Assembly (NCBI GenBank): GCA_009829735.1 | Contig: CM020620.1 | Location: forward strand, 12,645,420 to 12,709,419 | Source of the DNA: Pyropia yezoensis | Taxonomy: Eukaryota > Rhodophyta > Bangiophyceae > Bangiales > Bangiaceae | Direction: 5' to 3' | Length of the DNA stretch: 64,000 bases | In this document: positions 1 through 10,798 of the stretch, in pieces | Numbering within the stretch: the first letter of the stretch is position 1 | Layout of the letters: each line of letters opens with the position of its first letter | The notes under the pieces: generated by a model | Database searches by the model: none | Told to the model about the DNA's origin: nothing | Seen by the model: the letters and a program-made list of their open reading frames with translations, nothing else | Made by a program: the position numbers and the translations under genes

Positions 1-1
1 C

Positions 2-3000
2 CCCCCTCCGCCGCCCCTGCGCACCTCGGCTGGGGAACGGGACAAGATGTTGACGGCCCGGCGATTCCTTCCCGCCTGGTCCTTTCGGCAGGCCATCCTG
101 GACGCCATTGTCGACCATGACGTGACGATTGTACGCGGCATGACCGGGTCGGGCAAGTCCACGCAGGTTCCCCAGTTCCTTTTGGAAGACGCGGCGCCTG
201 GTGCCCCCGTAAACGTGATTGTCACTCAGCCGCGGCGCATTGCGGCCATATCGGTCGCCACCCGGGTGGCCGCAGAGCGCGGCGAGCGCGTTGGTGGGTC
301 GATTGGCTACCGCATCCGAGGCGAGTCGGCTGTGTCAACGGCCACCAAGGTGACGTTTGTCACGACAGGCGTGTTGTTGCGGCAGCTGTCTAATTACCGG
401 GAGGCTCTCACGGGGGGTGATGGCCGCAGGGGGGACGGTGACGGGGGTGCGGACGTGTTTGAGGACCTCCTGGAGGGCACCACCCACGTTGTGGTCGATG
501 AGGTGCACGAACGGGCCGTGGACACCGACCTGATTCTTTTGCTCCTACGAGATGCACTCGCCGCACACTCCACCCGGGCGAAGGTGGTGCTTATGTCTGC
601 GACGGTTGACGCGGTCAAGCTCGGGGGATACTTCTCGTCGGGCGCCTCTGTGGGCATTGTGGGGGGCGTGGTCGCCGGCAAGGCCGTCGTCGCCGGCGGT
701 GGGCGTTTGAAATCCACCGCCGCCCCGGCGTCGCCCCGTTCGATCGTGCCCGTCGTCGACATCCCCGGCCGCACCTTTCCCGTCACCCAGCTCTACCTAG
801 AAGACGCGCTGCGCCTTACGGGCTACCGCCTGCGACCGGGCTCGCGGTACGCCAAAAGCCGCGCGGCGGTCGCCAAGGAAGAGCGGGCGGCCAAGGCGGC
901 GGCGGGGGGCGTGCTGTGCGGCGCCCCAGGCGGGACACGCGGCGGTGGCGGAGGCAGGAGCGGCGGCGGCGGCGGCAGCGCAGGGCCGGCGCCGTCGGAC
1001 GCGGCGTCGACGGCGTTTGCATTCAAGTCGGCGGTACCGTCGGCGGCGGCGCTCGCGCCTAGGAAGGTGCGGGCTCCCCGCGACGGCGACGATGTGGACG
1101 ATGGCAACGACTCGTGGGAGCAGTACGCCGACAGCGACGACGAGGAGGATGCGGGGGGCGCCCCCGGCGCGGCGTCGCGGGTGGCCGCCGCTCCCGCAGC
1201 CGCTGCCGCCGCAGCCGCTTCCGCCGCCGGCGGTGCGAGGCAGGAGCGAAAGCTCACCCCCCCCATCACTGCCGACGAGCGCGCAACGCTGGGCTCGGTG
1301 GACCCCACTCAGATCAATCTGGAACTGCTCGAGGACACGGTGTACGCGCTGGACGACGCGGGCCGCGGCCACTTCCGTTGCGAAGGGGGCTCCCCGGGGG
1401 GCCCATATGGCTCCCTATCCGCGTGCGTTGGCGACGGTGCCATCTTGGTCTTTCTGTCTGGCGTGGCGGACATCACCGCCTTGGTGCGGCGGCTGTCGAC
1501 GGGCGCCGCGGCCGCCCGGCTGCACGCCCTCCCCCTCCACGCGGGGCTGTCGCCGGGGGACCAGGCGCGGGTGTTTGCGGCACCCCCCGCGGGCACCCGC
1601 AAGGTGGTCGTGTCGACCAATGTGGCGGAAACGTCCGTGACGGTCGCGGACATCACGGCGGTGGTGGACACGTGCCGCGTCAAGGAGGCACGCCACGACG
1701 CCGCGGCGGGATCGGGGCTCCTCGCCGACGCGTTCGTGTCGCGCGCCGCCGCGCGGCAGCGGGCCGGCCGCGCAGGCCGCACGCAAGCGGGGGTGTGCGT
1801 GCGGCTCATCCCGGCGGCGCTGTGGAGCGCGCCGCCCCCACCTCCACCGCCGTCGTCTGCCGCCGACGGGGGTGGTGGCGCCAGCGACGCGGCGGCGGCG
1901 GCGGCCGATGCGGCGTCGTGGATGGCCGAGGACAGCACCCCCGAGATGAGCCGTGTGGCGCTCGACCAGCTGGTCCTCCGGGTCGCCGCCGCGCAGCCGA
2001 CCAAGCACCCGCGGGCGGTGCTGGCGGGGGCGCTTGACCCGCCGCCCGCAGAGGCGGTGGAGGTGGCCCTCCGCCGTCTCGCCGCCCTGGGTGCGCTCGA
2101 GGCCGACCCGACCGCCGCAGGCGGCGGTAGCGGCACCAGCGGCGTCGGCCCTGGCCCCGCTGCCGACGCGCCCGCCGCCGCGGCAGGGGTGGCGGTCAGC
2201 CGGGCGGCGGCGGTGCGGCTGACGGCGCTCGGCCGCCACCTGTCTGACATCCCCGTTGACGCGCGGCTGGGCAAGCTGGCCATCTACGGCGCGCTGTTTG
2301 GGGTGGCCGACACGGCGCTCGCGGCGGCGGCGGTCCTTGCCGCGGACCGGCCCCTCTTTGCGCTCGGCCCGGGGCGGACGCGGGAGATGGTCGCGGCGGC
2401 GCGGCGCAAGTTTGCGACTGCCGCTTCGGACGTGCTGACTGACGTGGCCGCGTTCTTTGCGTGGCGGGCCATTCGAGAGGGTGGCGGCGGTGGCGGCGGC
2501 GGCGGGGGGGGGCGCGGCGGCCGTGGCGGCGGTGGCGGCGGCGGCGGCGGTAACTGGGGTGCCGCCCGCCAGTTTTGCGAGACCCACTGCCTGTCGTCCC
2601 GCACCCTCGAGGCGGTCCGCGATACGGTGACACAGCTGGCCGACGCGGTCGCGCGCGTGGGCTTTGTCCACGCCACCCCCCCAACCGGCCGGGGTGGCGG
2701 GGCCGGCGGCGGTGGCGGCGGCGGCGGCGGCCGCGACTGGCACCGGTCGCCCGAGTGGAACGGGCGGGCCGGGTCGGTCAAGGTGACGGCGGCGGTGCTG
2801 GCAGCCGCGCTCTACCCCCACGTCCTCCGCGCCGACACGCCCGACGATTCGTACACTGACACGGCGGGGGGGGCGGTGCGCAAAGCGGTGCGGGCGGTGG
2901 ACGTCAAGCTCCGGTCTGCCGACTACTCGCGCGCCTTTCTCTTCCCCGACTGTGTGCTGTTTGACGTGGGCGAGCTCCCCAGCCGGTGGCTGGTGTACGC

Positions 3001-3544
3001 GGCCAAGCGGGTGCTCGACCGGGGTGGGCCGGGGGGCCCCTCACGGGGGGGGGGGGGCGGCGGAGGCGGGGGCGGCGCCGACGGCGGCGGCCGTGGTGGT
3101 GGCGGCGGCCGCGGCGGCGGCGGCCGCGGCAACCGTGGGGGCGGTGGTGGCCGCCGCGGAGGTGGCAACCGGGGTGGCGGCAACCGGGGTGGCAGCGGCA
3201 GCGGCGGCGGCGGTGGGGGTGGTCGCGGCGGCGTGCCCGCCCCCCCCCCCCCCCGGGTCTACTCGACGGCCAAGACGTTTGCGACGGGCGTGACGGCCGT
3301 CTCCCCCGCGGCGCTACTCCTCTTTGGCGGCAGCCTGGCTGTCCACGCCAACGCGGGGACGCTCGTGATGGACGGATGGGCGGCGTTCCGGGCGCCCGCC
3401 AAGACGGCGCTGCTCGTCGCCGCCGCGCGGGACCGCCTGGACGGGCTGCTGGCCCGCAAGTGCGACGCGCCGGGGGAGGAGGTGCTGGGCGGGGACGGCG
3501 CCGCCGTCATTGACGCCATTGTGCGGATGCTGGTGGACTCGTGA
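2..3544 (+). CDS. DEAH/RHA-family ATP-dependent RNA helicase (5' end outside window)
   Basis: Probable nuclear or cytoplasmic RNA helicase of the DHX36/DHX57/RHA group, which unwinds RNA using ATP. Numbering from the ATG at 47, the P-loop GMTGSGKST is residues 31-39, DEVH 151-154, SAT 184-186, motif V (STNVAETSVTV) about 523-533 and motif VI QRAGRAGR 571-578. A winged-helix/HA2 region (about 640-790) and an OB-fold follow, ending in LLLFGGSL and a TGA at 3542-3544. The frame is open from base 2 to 47 without a stop, and the residues around the ATG (a Met followed by RRFLPAW) match the segment that lies inside, not at the start of, family members. So 47 is probably an internal Met and the N-terminal part lies upstream. 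Very long Ala/Gly/Pro inserts interrupt the core (about 275-400, 811-836, 883-897), and an RGG-rich insert of some 80 residues (about 991-1070) splits the OB-fold. Helicase identity is secure; substrate is unknown. Confidence 0.9.
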   Translation, partial: PPPPPLRTSAGERDKMLTARRFLPAWSFRQAILDAIVDHDVTIVRGMTGSGKSTQVPQFLLEDAAPGAPVNVIVTQPRRIAAISVATRVAAERGERVGGSIGYRIRGESAVSTATKVTFVTTGVLLRQLSNYREALTGGDGRRGDGDGGADVFEDLLEGTTHVVVDEVHERAVDTDLILLLLRDALAAHSTRAKVVLMSATVDAVKLGGYFSSGASVGIVGGVVAGKAVVAGGGRLKSTAAPASPRSIVPVVDIPGRTFPVTQLYLEDALRLTGYRLRPGSRYAKSRAAVAKEERAAKAAAGGVLCGAPGGTRGGGGGRSGGGGGSAGPAPSDAASTAFAFKSAVPSAAALAPRKVRAPRDGDDVDDGNDSWEQYADSDDEEDAGGAPGAASRVAAAPAAAAAAAASAAGGARQERKLTPPITADERATLGSVDPTQINLELLEDTVYALDDAGRGHFRCEGGSPGGPYGSLSACVGDGAILVFLSGVADITALVRRLSTGAAAARLHALPLHAGLSPGDQARVFAAPPAGTRKVVVSTNVAETSVTVADITAVVDTCRVKEARHDAAAGSGLLADAFVSRAAARQRAGRAGRTQAGVCVRLIPAALWSAPPPPPPPSSAADGGGGASDAAAAAADAASWMAEDSTPEMSRVALDQLVLRVAAAQPTKHPRAVLAGALDPPPAEAVEVALRRLAALGALEADPTAAGGGSGTSGVGPGPAADAPAAAAGVAVSRAAAVRLTALGRHLSDIPVDARLGKLAIYGALFGVADTALAAAAVLAADRPLFALGPGRTREMVAAARRKFATAASDVLTDVAAFFAWRAIREGGGGGGGGGGGRGGRGGGGGGGGGNWGAARQFCETHCLSSRTLEAVRDTVTQLADAVARVGFVHATPPTGRGGGAGGGGGGGGGRDWHRSPEWNGRAGSVKVTAAVLAAALYPHVLRADTPDDSYTDTAGGAVRKAVRAVDVKLRSADYSRAFLFPDCVLFDVGELPSRWLVYAAKRVLDRGGPGGPSRGGGGGGGGGGADGGGRGGGGGRGGGGRGNRGGGGGRRGGGNRGGGNRGGSGSGGGGGGGRGGVPAPPPPRVYSTAKTFATGVTAVSPAALLLFGGSLAVHANAGTLVMDGWAAFRAPAKTALLVAAARDRLDGLLARKCDAPGEEVLGGDGAAVIDAIVRMLVDS

Positions 3545-4356
3545 GGGCGCGCGGGTGGGGGGGGACCCCCAGTGCAGCAAAAAAAGTCGAGAAGAAAAAC
3601 AACCAACCACCACCAGTCAACGGGGGGGGGGGAACGCGGGGGCTGTGGGGTGCTCCCCGTCGCACGGGGACGTGTGTAGGCATGCATGCCACGCGTGGGT
3701 GGGCGCGGCGGTGGGGGCTCGCCCCAAGAGGCGAGGGGTCTGTAGAGTATGGGGAAACACCCGCCCGCGCGCCCCGCGGGGCGCTTGGGGCGGAGCGCAG
3801 AGGCTCCCCACGCCACGCCCCCCCCTCCAAACCCTCGCAACGGTGCCGCCCCCCCCCCACCCCCCCGTGACCAGCACATCCCAGCTCACACCCCCCCGCA
3901 GCCGCGCACCGCGACGGCCCCCTTCCCCCCCCCCCCCCTCACCCCCCCCCGACGGCCGGCGACGGTGGCGGCGGCAGCCACATGCGGTGGCGGCCGCTCA
4001 CGGCACCGACACGACAGCGTCGACGAGCGCCACCCCCCCCTCCACCCCCACCACCGCCCACCGGACGGGGCTCCCGTGCGGCGCGAGCGCGGCGAGCGTC
4101 GCCGCCCTCAGCGCGGCGGGGCCCCCCACAGGGAGGGGCACCCGCAGGGAGAGGGCGGCGACCGCCAGCCGGGGGGGGGGGGGGGGGGGGCCGCCGCCGC
4201 CGCCGCCGCCCCGTCTGCCGCCGTGGGTGCGGCGGCAGCGACGGCCGCAGCACCGTCGGCGGCGGCAGCGACGGCAGCAGCAGCAGCAGCGGCAGGGGCG
4301 GAGGTGGGGACGCGGGTATTGGGGGTGGGGGCGGCGGCGGTGGCGGCGGGGGTACC

Positions 4357-4399
<43 letters not shown>

Positions 4400-4735
4400 G
4401 CAGCGCCCCCCGCGCCAGGGAGGCTGGCGGTGAGAGTCAAGGGGCCCTCGCCGCACGGGCGGCGCCGCTCGCCCGTCGTGGCCGCAGCGGCGGGGAGGCG
4501 GCGGCGGCCACGGCGGCCGACGAGCGGCGGGGGTGGGAGGAAGGCGGGGGAGGGTGGCCGGCCGGCCATGGTCATGGACGGCGGGGGAGGCCGCGGGGGC
4601 GGGGCACCGAAAGGGGGGGCGTCGGCGGCCACGGGGGCGGGGCGCACCAAAGCCACGAACAGGGGGCGGGGGGGACGGCGGTGTGGCACGGCGCGCCCGG
4701 TGGAGGGGACGACCAAGGGCATACTGTACGGATAG
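3545..4735. repeat. GC-rich low-complexity spacer
   Basis: Downstream of the helicase stop the sequence is dominated by runs of C and G and by GGC/GCC trinucleotide tracts (densest at 4170-4420). Several frames are open at once on both strands only because stop codons are rare in this composition. None carries a recognisable domain, so I call no gene. Part of it must be the helicase 3' UTR. Confidence 0.6.
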
Positions 4736-4866
4736 GGATAGCATGGCATCGCTCGGGGAGGTTGTGGCTTGGGCGCGCTTCGTTGAAGCATGCACGTGCA
4801 CGGCGTTGTTTGTTTGACTTTTATTCTACATTTGAATGAACAACTTTGAACAACTTTGGCCCTCAA

Positions 4867-4898
4867 AATGCCGGACATGTTTGTTCAAGTCCGGCATT
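4867..4898. repeat. 10-bp inverted repeat (hairpin)
   Basis: AATGCCGGAC at 4867-4876 is followed after 12 bases by its exact reverse complement at 4889-4898. It follows a tandem AACAACTTTG pair at about 4840-4858. It could form a hairpin in RNA; function unknown. Confidence 0.55.
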
Positions 4899-5011
4899 CA
4901 TCAAGTTCGGGAGCAAGTTCAGAGATCCGCGCGGTGGCAGACGATCGGAACGGCGGCGCGGTTTGGGGAGTCCGCCGCGCGACTCATCGTCGCCAACGAG
5001 CCGTGCCCAAC

Positions 5012-5039
5012 CACGCCGTGCCCTGCCCGGCCACGCCGT
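5012..5039 (+). repeat. GC motif, copy 1
   Basis: The 28 bases here recur exactly at 5609-5636, and their core (CCCGGCCACGCCGT) again at 7303-7321 in the same orientation. The copies sit at the borders of two probable inserted elements. Confidence 0.6.
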
Positions 5040-5085
5040 CAGGGTTGATATATTTTGCGAAAGCATCCATTGTTAGTAAAAACAT

Positions 5086-5596
5086 GCGATAATTATTGAA
5101 AACGTTTCTGATAGTTATCGCCCAGGAGCCACGTGTTAGGATCACAGCAATGAATTAACCACGTCGTGCCCAACACGAGCCGCCTGACGAGCTGCGGACA
5201 CGGCTTTCGGAAAGGGCGTAGAGCCTAAATTGGGCTGCGCAGTACGCAGGCGGCGGAGAATGTGCCGCGTGGGGCGGCCGCACCCGCCGTGTACAGTACG
5301 CCGCGGAGGATGTGAAGTCCTAGTCGGCGTACGTAGCTCCTATCGACCTCGTGGTGTGGGTCTGGATCTTGGCTGGGCACGCTGCCGTACTGTATCGCGG
5401 CTACGTACACAGTTCCGAAGACGACGACAGGGTGCGGCACTGCCGCGTGATCAGGCGGTCCGGTCTGGTCTGATGGGCCTCCGAGCCGACACGTGGTGGA
5501 ACACGTGGACGTCTGATAATCATTATCGTTCCGGTTCTCCTGAACGTTATTCTTTTCTGATAATTTACTCGATAATTTTGACTCAATAATTATCGC
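5086..5596. mobile_element. MITE-like element with 14-bp terminal inverted repeats
   Basis: GCGATAATTATTGA at 5086-5099 is the exact inverse of 5583-5596, bounding 511 bp of AT-richer DNA with further GATAATTAT-like motifs near both ends. There is no coding capacity. I see no clear target duplication directly outside the repeats, so this is a candidate non-autonomous DNA element, not a proven one. Confidence 0.45.
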
Positions 5597-5608
5597 CTCT
5601 CAACCCTG

Positions 5609-5640
5609 CACGCCGTGCCCTGCCCGGCCACGCCGTGCCC
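5609..5640 (+). repeat. GC motif, copy 2 (double unit)
   Basis: Two units of the motif seen at 5012-5039 lie between the MITE-like element and the larger inverted-repeat element that starts at 5642. Confidence 0.6.
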
Positions 5641-5641
5641 T

Positions 5642-7302
5642 GCGCAGTGCGGCTTAAAGCGGTGTCACGGAAACGGCCCGATTTCTTGCTCAGATCTGTT
5701 GACCATTTCTTGCAACCCCTCCGTATGGTATGCTGGAGGCCTACGAATCAGCTTTTTGTTTTGTATGACTTGTTCGATACGGTTCCGCACGAAGGCCACG
5801 TGCTCACGAAACACGACGTGAAGCGTCATCATCATACCTCTCTGGTGATGTGCTTTGAGCACATGGCCGTCGTGCAACTATACCGCTCGGCAAATTTAAG
5901 CAAGTAGACAAAAAGAGAGCTTGCACAAACGCGCAAGATAAAGTGCAAAACGATGCAGCTTCGCGCAACAGTTTTGACAATATCTCCTGGTTAAGGTAGT
6001 GCTTGTTGAAGTCTTAGCAGTGATTGCTGACTCGCTGGCGATGAAGGATGCCACGTTCTCATGTCTGCAGCGGCCGCGGCCGGTCAAGCGGAATCTGATT
6101 GCGTAGTCTCATTGTCTCCAACTGTGACCTACCATATATAAATCTGTTTCCATTTCCAGAGTCTTACTGTGAATACGATGCGTACTTGCGCGTCAGCACC
6201 TGCCACCTGCAGCTAGCTGCAGCCGCCTACTTGAGCTGCTTAATGGCTGTTGCATCCGCTTGGTCTGTGAGTGACCAATGTTCAGCTGCACTTCTGTGTG
6301 GGCCTCAGCGATGGCTGCTCAACCATTCTGCTTCTCCCTACATGTTGTGCCGCCGTCCCCGCCAGTAACGGGGCGGCCTCCTGGGAACTGGAGGGCACGG
6401 CAATGACGCCAAGCCCGCCCGCGTGGACCATGGCGACAGTACCACGACTGTCGCGAAACCAGGAAGCACATATGCCACAGGGCGACATGAAAACCGGCAG
6501 GAGAGCTGGGCCGTCGGGACTAGTGCACAGACGACAAACGGATAGGCGGACACGAATTTCCAGACGGGCAGCATGATTATTTTTGTAGACGAGGGAGAGG
6601 GACGACCGGGATGAGGTCCGGTAGCAACAAGACCACCCTTTCTCACACCTCATACAACTCAAGCTCGGGATAGTGGGCGCAAATGAATCGAACACGGGGG
6701 GGGGTGCAGCCGACTACTCTTGGGGGCGGGTAGCTAGTTCGGCAGATGGGTGGAATGCGGAGGGAAAGGGGGGGGGCTGTGCAAAGGGACCTGTGGATTG
6801 TGGGCGCTTAAGACAGGGGGGTGTCTTTCTGCCTTCGAGGCGGCGCGTCGGCATGGTTTTTCTTCGTAGAGAAAGCACAGTGTGAAGCACAAGGTGGTCA
6901 CATGCGTCGGGTTCCTCCAGTAAAGTGTTTTCTCGGGACTCAAAAACCCGAGAGAGTCTCAGGAAGCAGCCCAACTAAGCCGATCATTCCGTAACTCGTC
7001 CAACGACGATTGGCACTTTCTCAGTTAAATCTGTTGTCTGGGAATTTGTGTGATGTCTATGGCGGTACGTAGTCGTTTTGTGCAAGGACCTCTCATGATT
7101 TCATTGGGTGACAAACCGTCGGAGATTTTCACTCTCGTGCGGGGACAACAGCTTTTCTTGCGCGTTTGAGCAAGAATTCTGTTGGTTTGTACATGTTGAC
7201 TCTCTCGTTCATACAACTGTGCCGAGGCGACTGAGCAAGTCTGAGCAAAGAAAAACAGGCCCGAGCAACGAATTCGTGACACCGCTTTAAGCCGCACTGC
7301 GC
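5642..7302. mobile_element. Probable non-autonomous element bounded by perfect 28-bp inverted repeats
   Basis: Positions 5642-5669 and 7275-7302 are exact reverse complements (28 of 28), 1.6 kb apart. Weaker inverted similarity continues inward (TTCTT and GCTCAGA blocks). The interior has no convincing coding frame. It contains a near-palindrome at about 5794-5867 and lower-GC DNA than its surroundings. Both outer flanks carry the same GC motif in direct orientation (TGCCCGGCCACGCCGTGCC at 5621-5639 and 7303-7321), as if the element had inserted into or duplicated that motif. Superfamily not assignable. Confidence 0.5.
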
Positions 7303-7321
7303 TGCCCGGCCACGCCGTGCC
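7303..7321 (+). repeat. GC motif, copy 3
   Basis: TGCCCGGCCACGCCGTGCC directly abuts the right inverted repeat of the 5642-7302 element and matches 5621-5639 on its left side. Confidence 0.6.
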
Positions 7322-9307
7322 CGGGCACGTCGTTCTCACTGGCAACCGCTTCGGGCGCCCACGCAGTCGAGCACCATGCCGCGCTGCACGCGGCGCTCGC
7401 GGCGGCCGACGCGGCGGGGCGGCCCTCGTCGCCGGCGTCGCCGTCATCCGCGTCGTCGTCACTGGCTGGCTCCTCCCGCCCGGCGTCACCCTCGGCCTTG
7501 TCCTCCTCTGTGGCGGGCCCTTCTTTTGACTGTGCTTGCTATCGGCGCTGCCGCCGCGTCCGCCATGTGCCGTCAGCGAGGGCGGGACGGGACGTCGCCG
7601 TGGGGCACTGTTTTTGTTTTTGTTTTTTATTGTCTCTTTCTGGGCTGGGCATGTGTTCATTAGTGGAGCCACTTGTCGAGCCTCTTGTGCCTGCCGCGGT
7701 GGCCGTGCCCGCCGTTGGGCGCGACGTGGCGGCTGCGGTGGTGACAGCAGCGGGCGGTGGTAGGGTCACTCGGCTGTTGGGGGGGCGGGCTGCAGCAGCG
7801 GGGGGTGGCGCACACGCGGCGGGTTCTACCCATCCTCCGCTGCGGGGCGGCCGTGTGGACGGCGCGCGTGCGGGCGAGGGTGGATGACCGTGCACGCTAC
7901 CCCGTGGCCGCCCCCCCCCGCCGCGCACGTGGGGAACCGGCGGTGCAGGCGGCATCGCCGGGGGAATATATTGGCTACCTTTCCACAGCAGCTGCAGGGA
8001 CTCGCCGCGTCGGCGTCCCCTTCCCTGTCGTGGCGGTCCTGCCAAAATGGGTTGGAGGAGGTGAGCACATCACCGGCAGTGTGATGGCCGCCCCTTTTGC
8101 CTTGGGGGGGCTCTGTCCCCCGCCCAGCGCTTGTCCAGACAACAATGAAAAGAGAGGAACGGGTGGCTTTTTTTTAATTTTTTTTATCCATGCGTCAACG
8201 CGCCGCGCGCGGCGGTGCGGCGCTATATCTTCCCCTTCCCCCTACCATGCCCTCCCTCGCCCTTCTTTCCCCCCCCCGCCCCCCCTATGGATTCACCACG
8301 GCAGCCCGGGGTCGTCGTCGCGGGCGCCCGCCTCGCCCGCGCCCGCGGTGAGCTGTCCCACAGTACACATGCGCGACGTAAGACTTCTCTTGTACACGAG
8401 GTTCTTGAACACCACGGAGGAGCGTTCAAGATGGGCTTCCAACTGCGAAGAATACGCTATGTGTACCAAGCGCTATCATATGATCGGGGCCAGAGGCCGC
8501 GTCGGCGGCGTTGGCGGTCCGCGGGTGGCGGCAACCATGTCCTGCTGCGGCTACTTTCATGCGGCGGCTAAGGAAGGCGCGGGGTGGGTGGAGTCGGGGG
8601 GGAACTCGGCAGTTGCAGTTGTAGTCACCGCGGTGCGCGTTGCTGCGGCGGTCGTCGTCTTCGTGTGAGAGGGGTGGGGGGGGCGGCTGTGGAAGTGAAC
8701 AATTGATGCGCCCACACATGTGATATCGGCGGGGACGTGTCCTTGTGGGGCTCTCTTCTCTGTACTTCAGCACGTAAACCTTAGGTCGTGCTTCTTCCCG
8801 GGCGACTCGTCTCACCCTCATAGCTCTGAAAGGCCTATAGACTGTTCTATCTCGTATTGCTGTTCCATATGTACAGCCCTATCAGTAGCCGCCAATATAC
8901 TGAGTTTTTTGATAACTGATGTACCGCGGCCGTCTTCCCAAAACAGCCCCAGCCTCAGAGGCACAAGCTGGCAAGGTATGGCGAAGCGCCGGCACGCGCG
9001 CGAATGAGCTGAGGCCATTGCAGCCGCTGCAATGGATGCATAAAGCACCGCCCTTTGCGGTAATGCAATCGTCGATGTAAAGGCAGGACCGAAATTGATA
9101 GAAACGGGTCGTGGCGGCGCCGGGGGGGACACCCACTGCAAGCAAATGCCTGCGCCTATGGCTGAAGAGGACGGCACGAAAGTAGCAGGGACCGCAGCCC
9201 TCGCGGCGCGACTAGATTCAGAGGCATGGGGAAATTCAGGGCGATCAGCGCGCGGCTGTTCGACGCAGTGACGTGCGGTCGTGGCGAGGTCGTCGTGGAC
9301 TACCAAG
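7322..9307. other. Gene-poor region
   Basis: GC-rich Ser/Ala/Arg-coding simple sequence (7340-8690) with T-rich stretches (7608-7632, 8168-8187), then mixed sequence. Short frames are open on both strands, but none shows a domain or a repeated, conserved reading frame. I support no gene here. Confidence 0.4.
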
Positions 9308-9457
9308 GCTGCTCTGTGAGGCTCGCCACGTCAAAGGTGTGTGCCTCGAACAAGAAGAAGGTGAGCTGGACGTGATACAACGAAAGGCCCTGTTCCATCG
9401 GCGATATGATATGTGTGTACAATACTAACTTTTACCTCGCCCTTGCCAGAGAATAAC

Positions 9458-9544
9458 GCCGGGTTAGCTCAGTCGGTTATCAATTCGTTCTAGAGCGCCA
9501 GACTCTTAATCTGGTGGTCGGGGGTTCGAGCCCCCCACTCGGTG
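9458..9544 (+). tRNA. tRNA-Lys(CUU) with a 13-nt insertion in the D-loop
   Basis: Full cloverleaf: acceptor 9458-9464/9537-9543 (with G-U pairs), D-stem GCTC 9467-9470/GAGC 9493-9496, anticodon stem CCAGA/TCTGG with CTT at 9505-9507, T-stem GGGGG/CCCCC with loop TTCGAGC, discriminator G9544. The D-loop is 13 nt longer than normal (extra bases about 9478-9490), which I read as an ectopic intron of the type described in red algal nuclear tRNAs. A-box TAGCTCAGTCGG and B-box GGTTCGAGCCC are intact, and a TTTT Pol III stop follows at 9552-9555. There is no classical 37/38 intron. Confidence 0.85.
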
Positions 9545-10695
9545 TCTTCTGTTTTGACAAAATCTATGTACAATCAACGTTTTGCTTGCTGCGCATACAA
9601 TTTCACAGTCTTAAGCATGCATGCAGCCCATGAGCCCGTCCACCGAGCATTTACTGCCGCGGTTCTAAGTGTATTCCAACCACGACTGAGACAGAACAGC
9701 ATGCGTACCAGCCTCAGCTAATGTACGCCAGGTATATCACAGGCACCAAGAGGTGCGCAAAAGTGCTCCTGCTGAAGCAACCACACGGTCGACTTGAGCT
9801 CGCAGCTTTGACCACGTAAGCCTCGACTGGCGTGAACTCAACCGTTACGTTTCTTGACGCCTGCCTCGACCTCTTCAGTTCTCTGGCAGATGTTGCCATG
9901 CTCCGTCTTCAATTGGAGCTATGGAACCTGCATTGGCAAGAGGTCTCTCTCTTTTGGCTGCACTCTTCGATATGTCGTGAGCGTCGTGCTGTACGCTCCT
10001 TGTGTAGCAGCAGGCTCGCGTGCGGAACAGGTACTGATCATTGCGCGATCACCAGAAAAAAGTATTTCGCCATCCGCTGTTTCTCACTTTCCGGTGCTGC
10101 CTTATAAATCTCAGACCAGTGCAGGTCGCCCCGCTGTACGTACATAATTTGGCGCTTGTGGGAAGGCACATAGGTCGAAGAAGAGCAATGCGGACTGATC
10201 AATTTCGGCCGATTTGGACAGGATCACGCGCAAAATGCGGATGACCAATCAAGTTCGTCAAGTGGCACGCCACTATCCAAATGACTGCTCCGCATTGCCG
10301 TTCGTTGCTGTGAAAACTGGTGCGTATGGGACATTCTCAGCGCACTGGAAAAAAACGACGCGCACTGAGGCAGACATGGAAGCCGCGCAACTGACATGAC
10401 GATACTTGGCCTGAGATGGAGCAAGTATGAGCCAGACGGTCCAAGAAAACAACTACGTTTTTATCTATCCAAGCGCCTCGGAGCGCTATTGTAGTGCTAC
10501 CAGCTGTCGCCACGCGATTGGCTCGTAGTCTTGTTCTTGCACTTGTCTTCCGGTTCAAACCGGCCAAAGTATTGGTACTCAACAATAACAGTACAGCCTG
10601 CGCACCAACATGGAGCTTGCGGCATGTGGTGCGCGTGCATGCGCGTGGGGCTCAGGCATGCCGTTCTATCTTGCGCCATTTTGTACAAAATCACT

Positions 10696-10798
10696 TGATC
10701 AGAGTGGGACACTCCTCTTTCTCCCTCTGTTCGAACCCACGCCAACAATGTTGACTGCGACCTGAACGCAGCGCCTTAGACCGCTCGGCCATCTGACC
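10696..10798 (-). tRNA. tRNA-Leu(CAG) with a 20-nt insertion in the T-arm
   Basis: Minus-strand type II tRNA: 5' end at 10798, anticodon CAG at 10764-10762, variable arm CAAC/GTTG. The T-loop TTCGAAC is followed by 20 extra bases (10728-10709), after which CCCAC closes the T-stem, TCTGATC closes the acceptor stem, and A73 is at 10696. Without the insertion the molecule is a normal tRNA-Leu. A TTTT stop lies just downstream. Same gene as at 15234-15336. Confidence 0.8.

Noticed and set aside
797..2821. Long minus-strand frames inside the helicase gene
   Set aside because: Shadows of a very GC-rich coding sequence; the plus frame has the full helicase motif set.
3749..4735. Several overlapping open frames of 250-330 codons on both strands
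   Set aside because: Explained by stop-poor GGC/GCC and G/C-run composition; no domain, and all frames open together.
8287..8350. Possible short first exon (ATG at 8287, GTGAGC donor-like site)
   Set aside because: No acceptor or downstream exon could be supported from sequence alone.
10545..10570. Second T-arm-like GGTTCAAACC in R1
   Set aside because: Only a 4-bp palindrome with no acceptor or anticodon stem.
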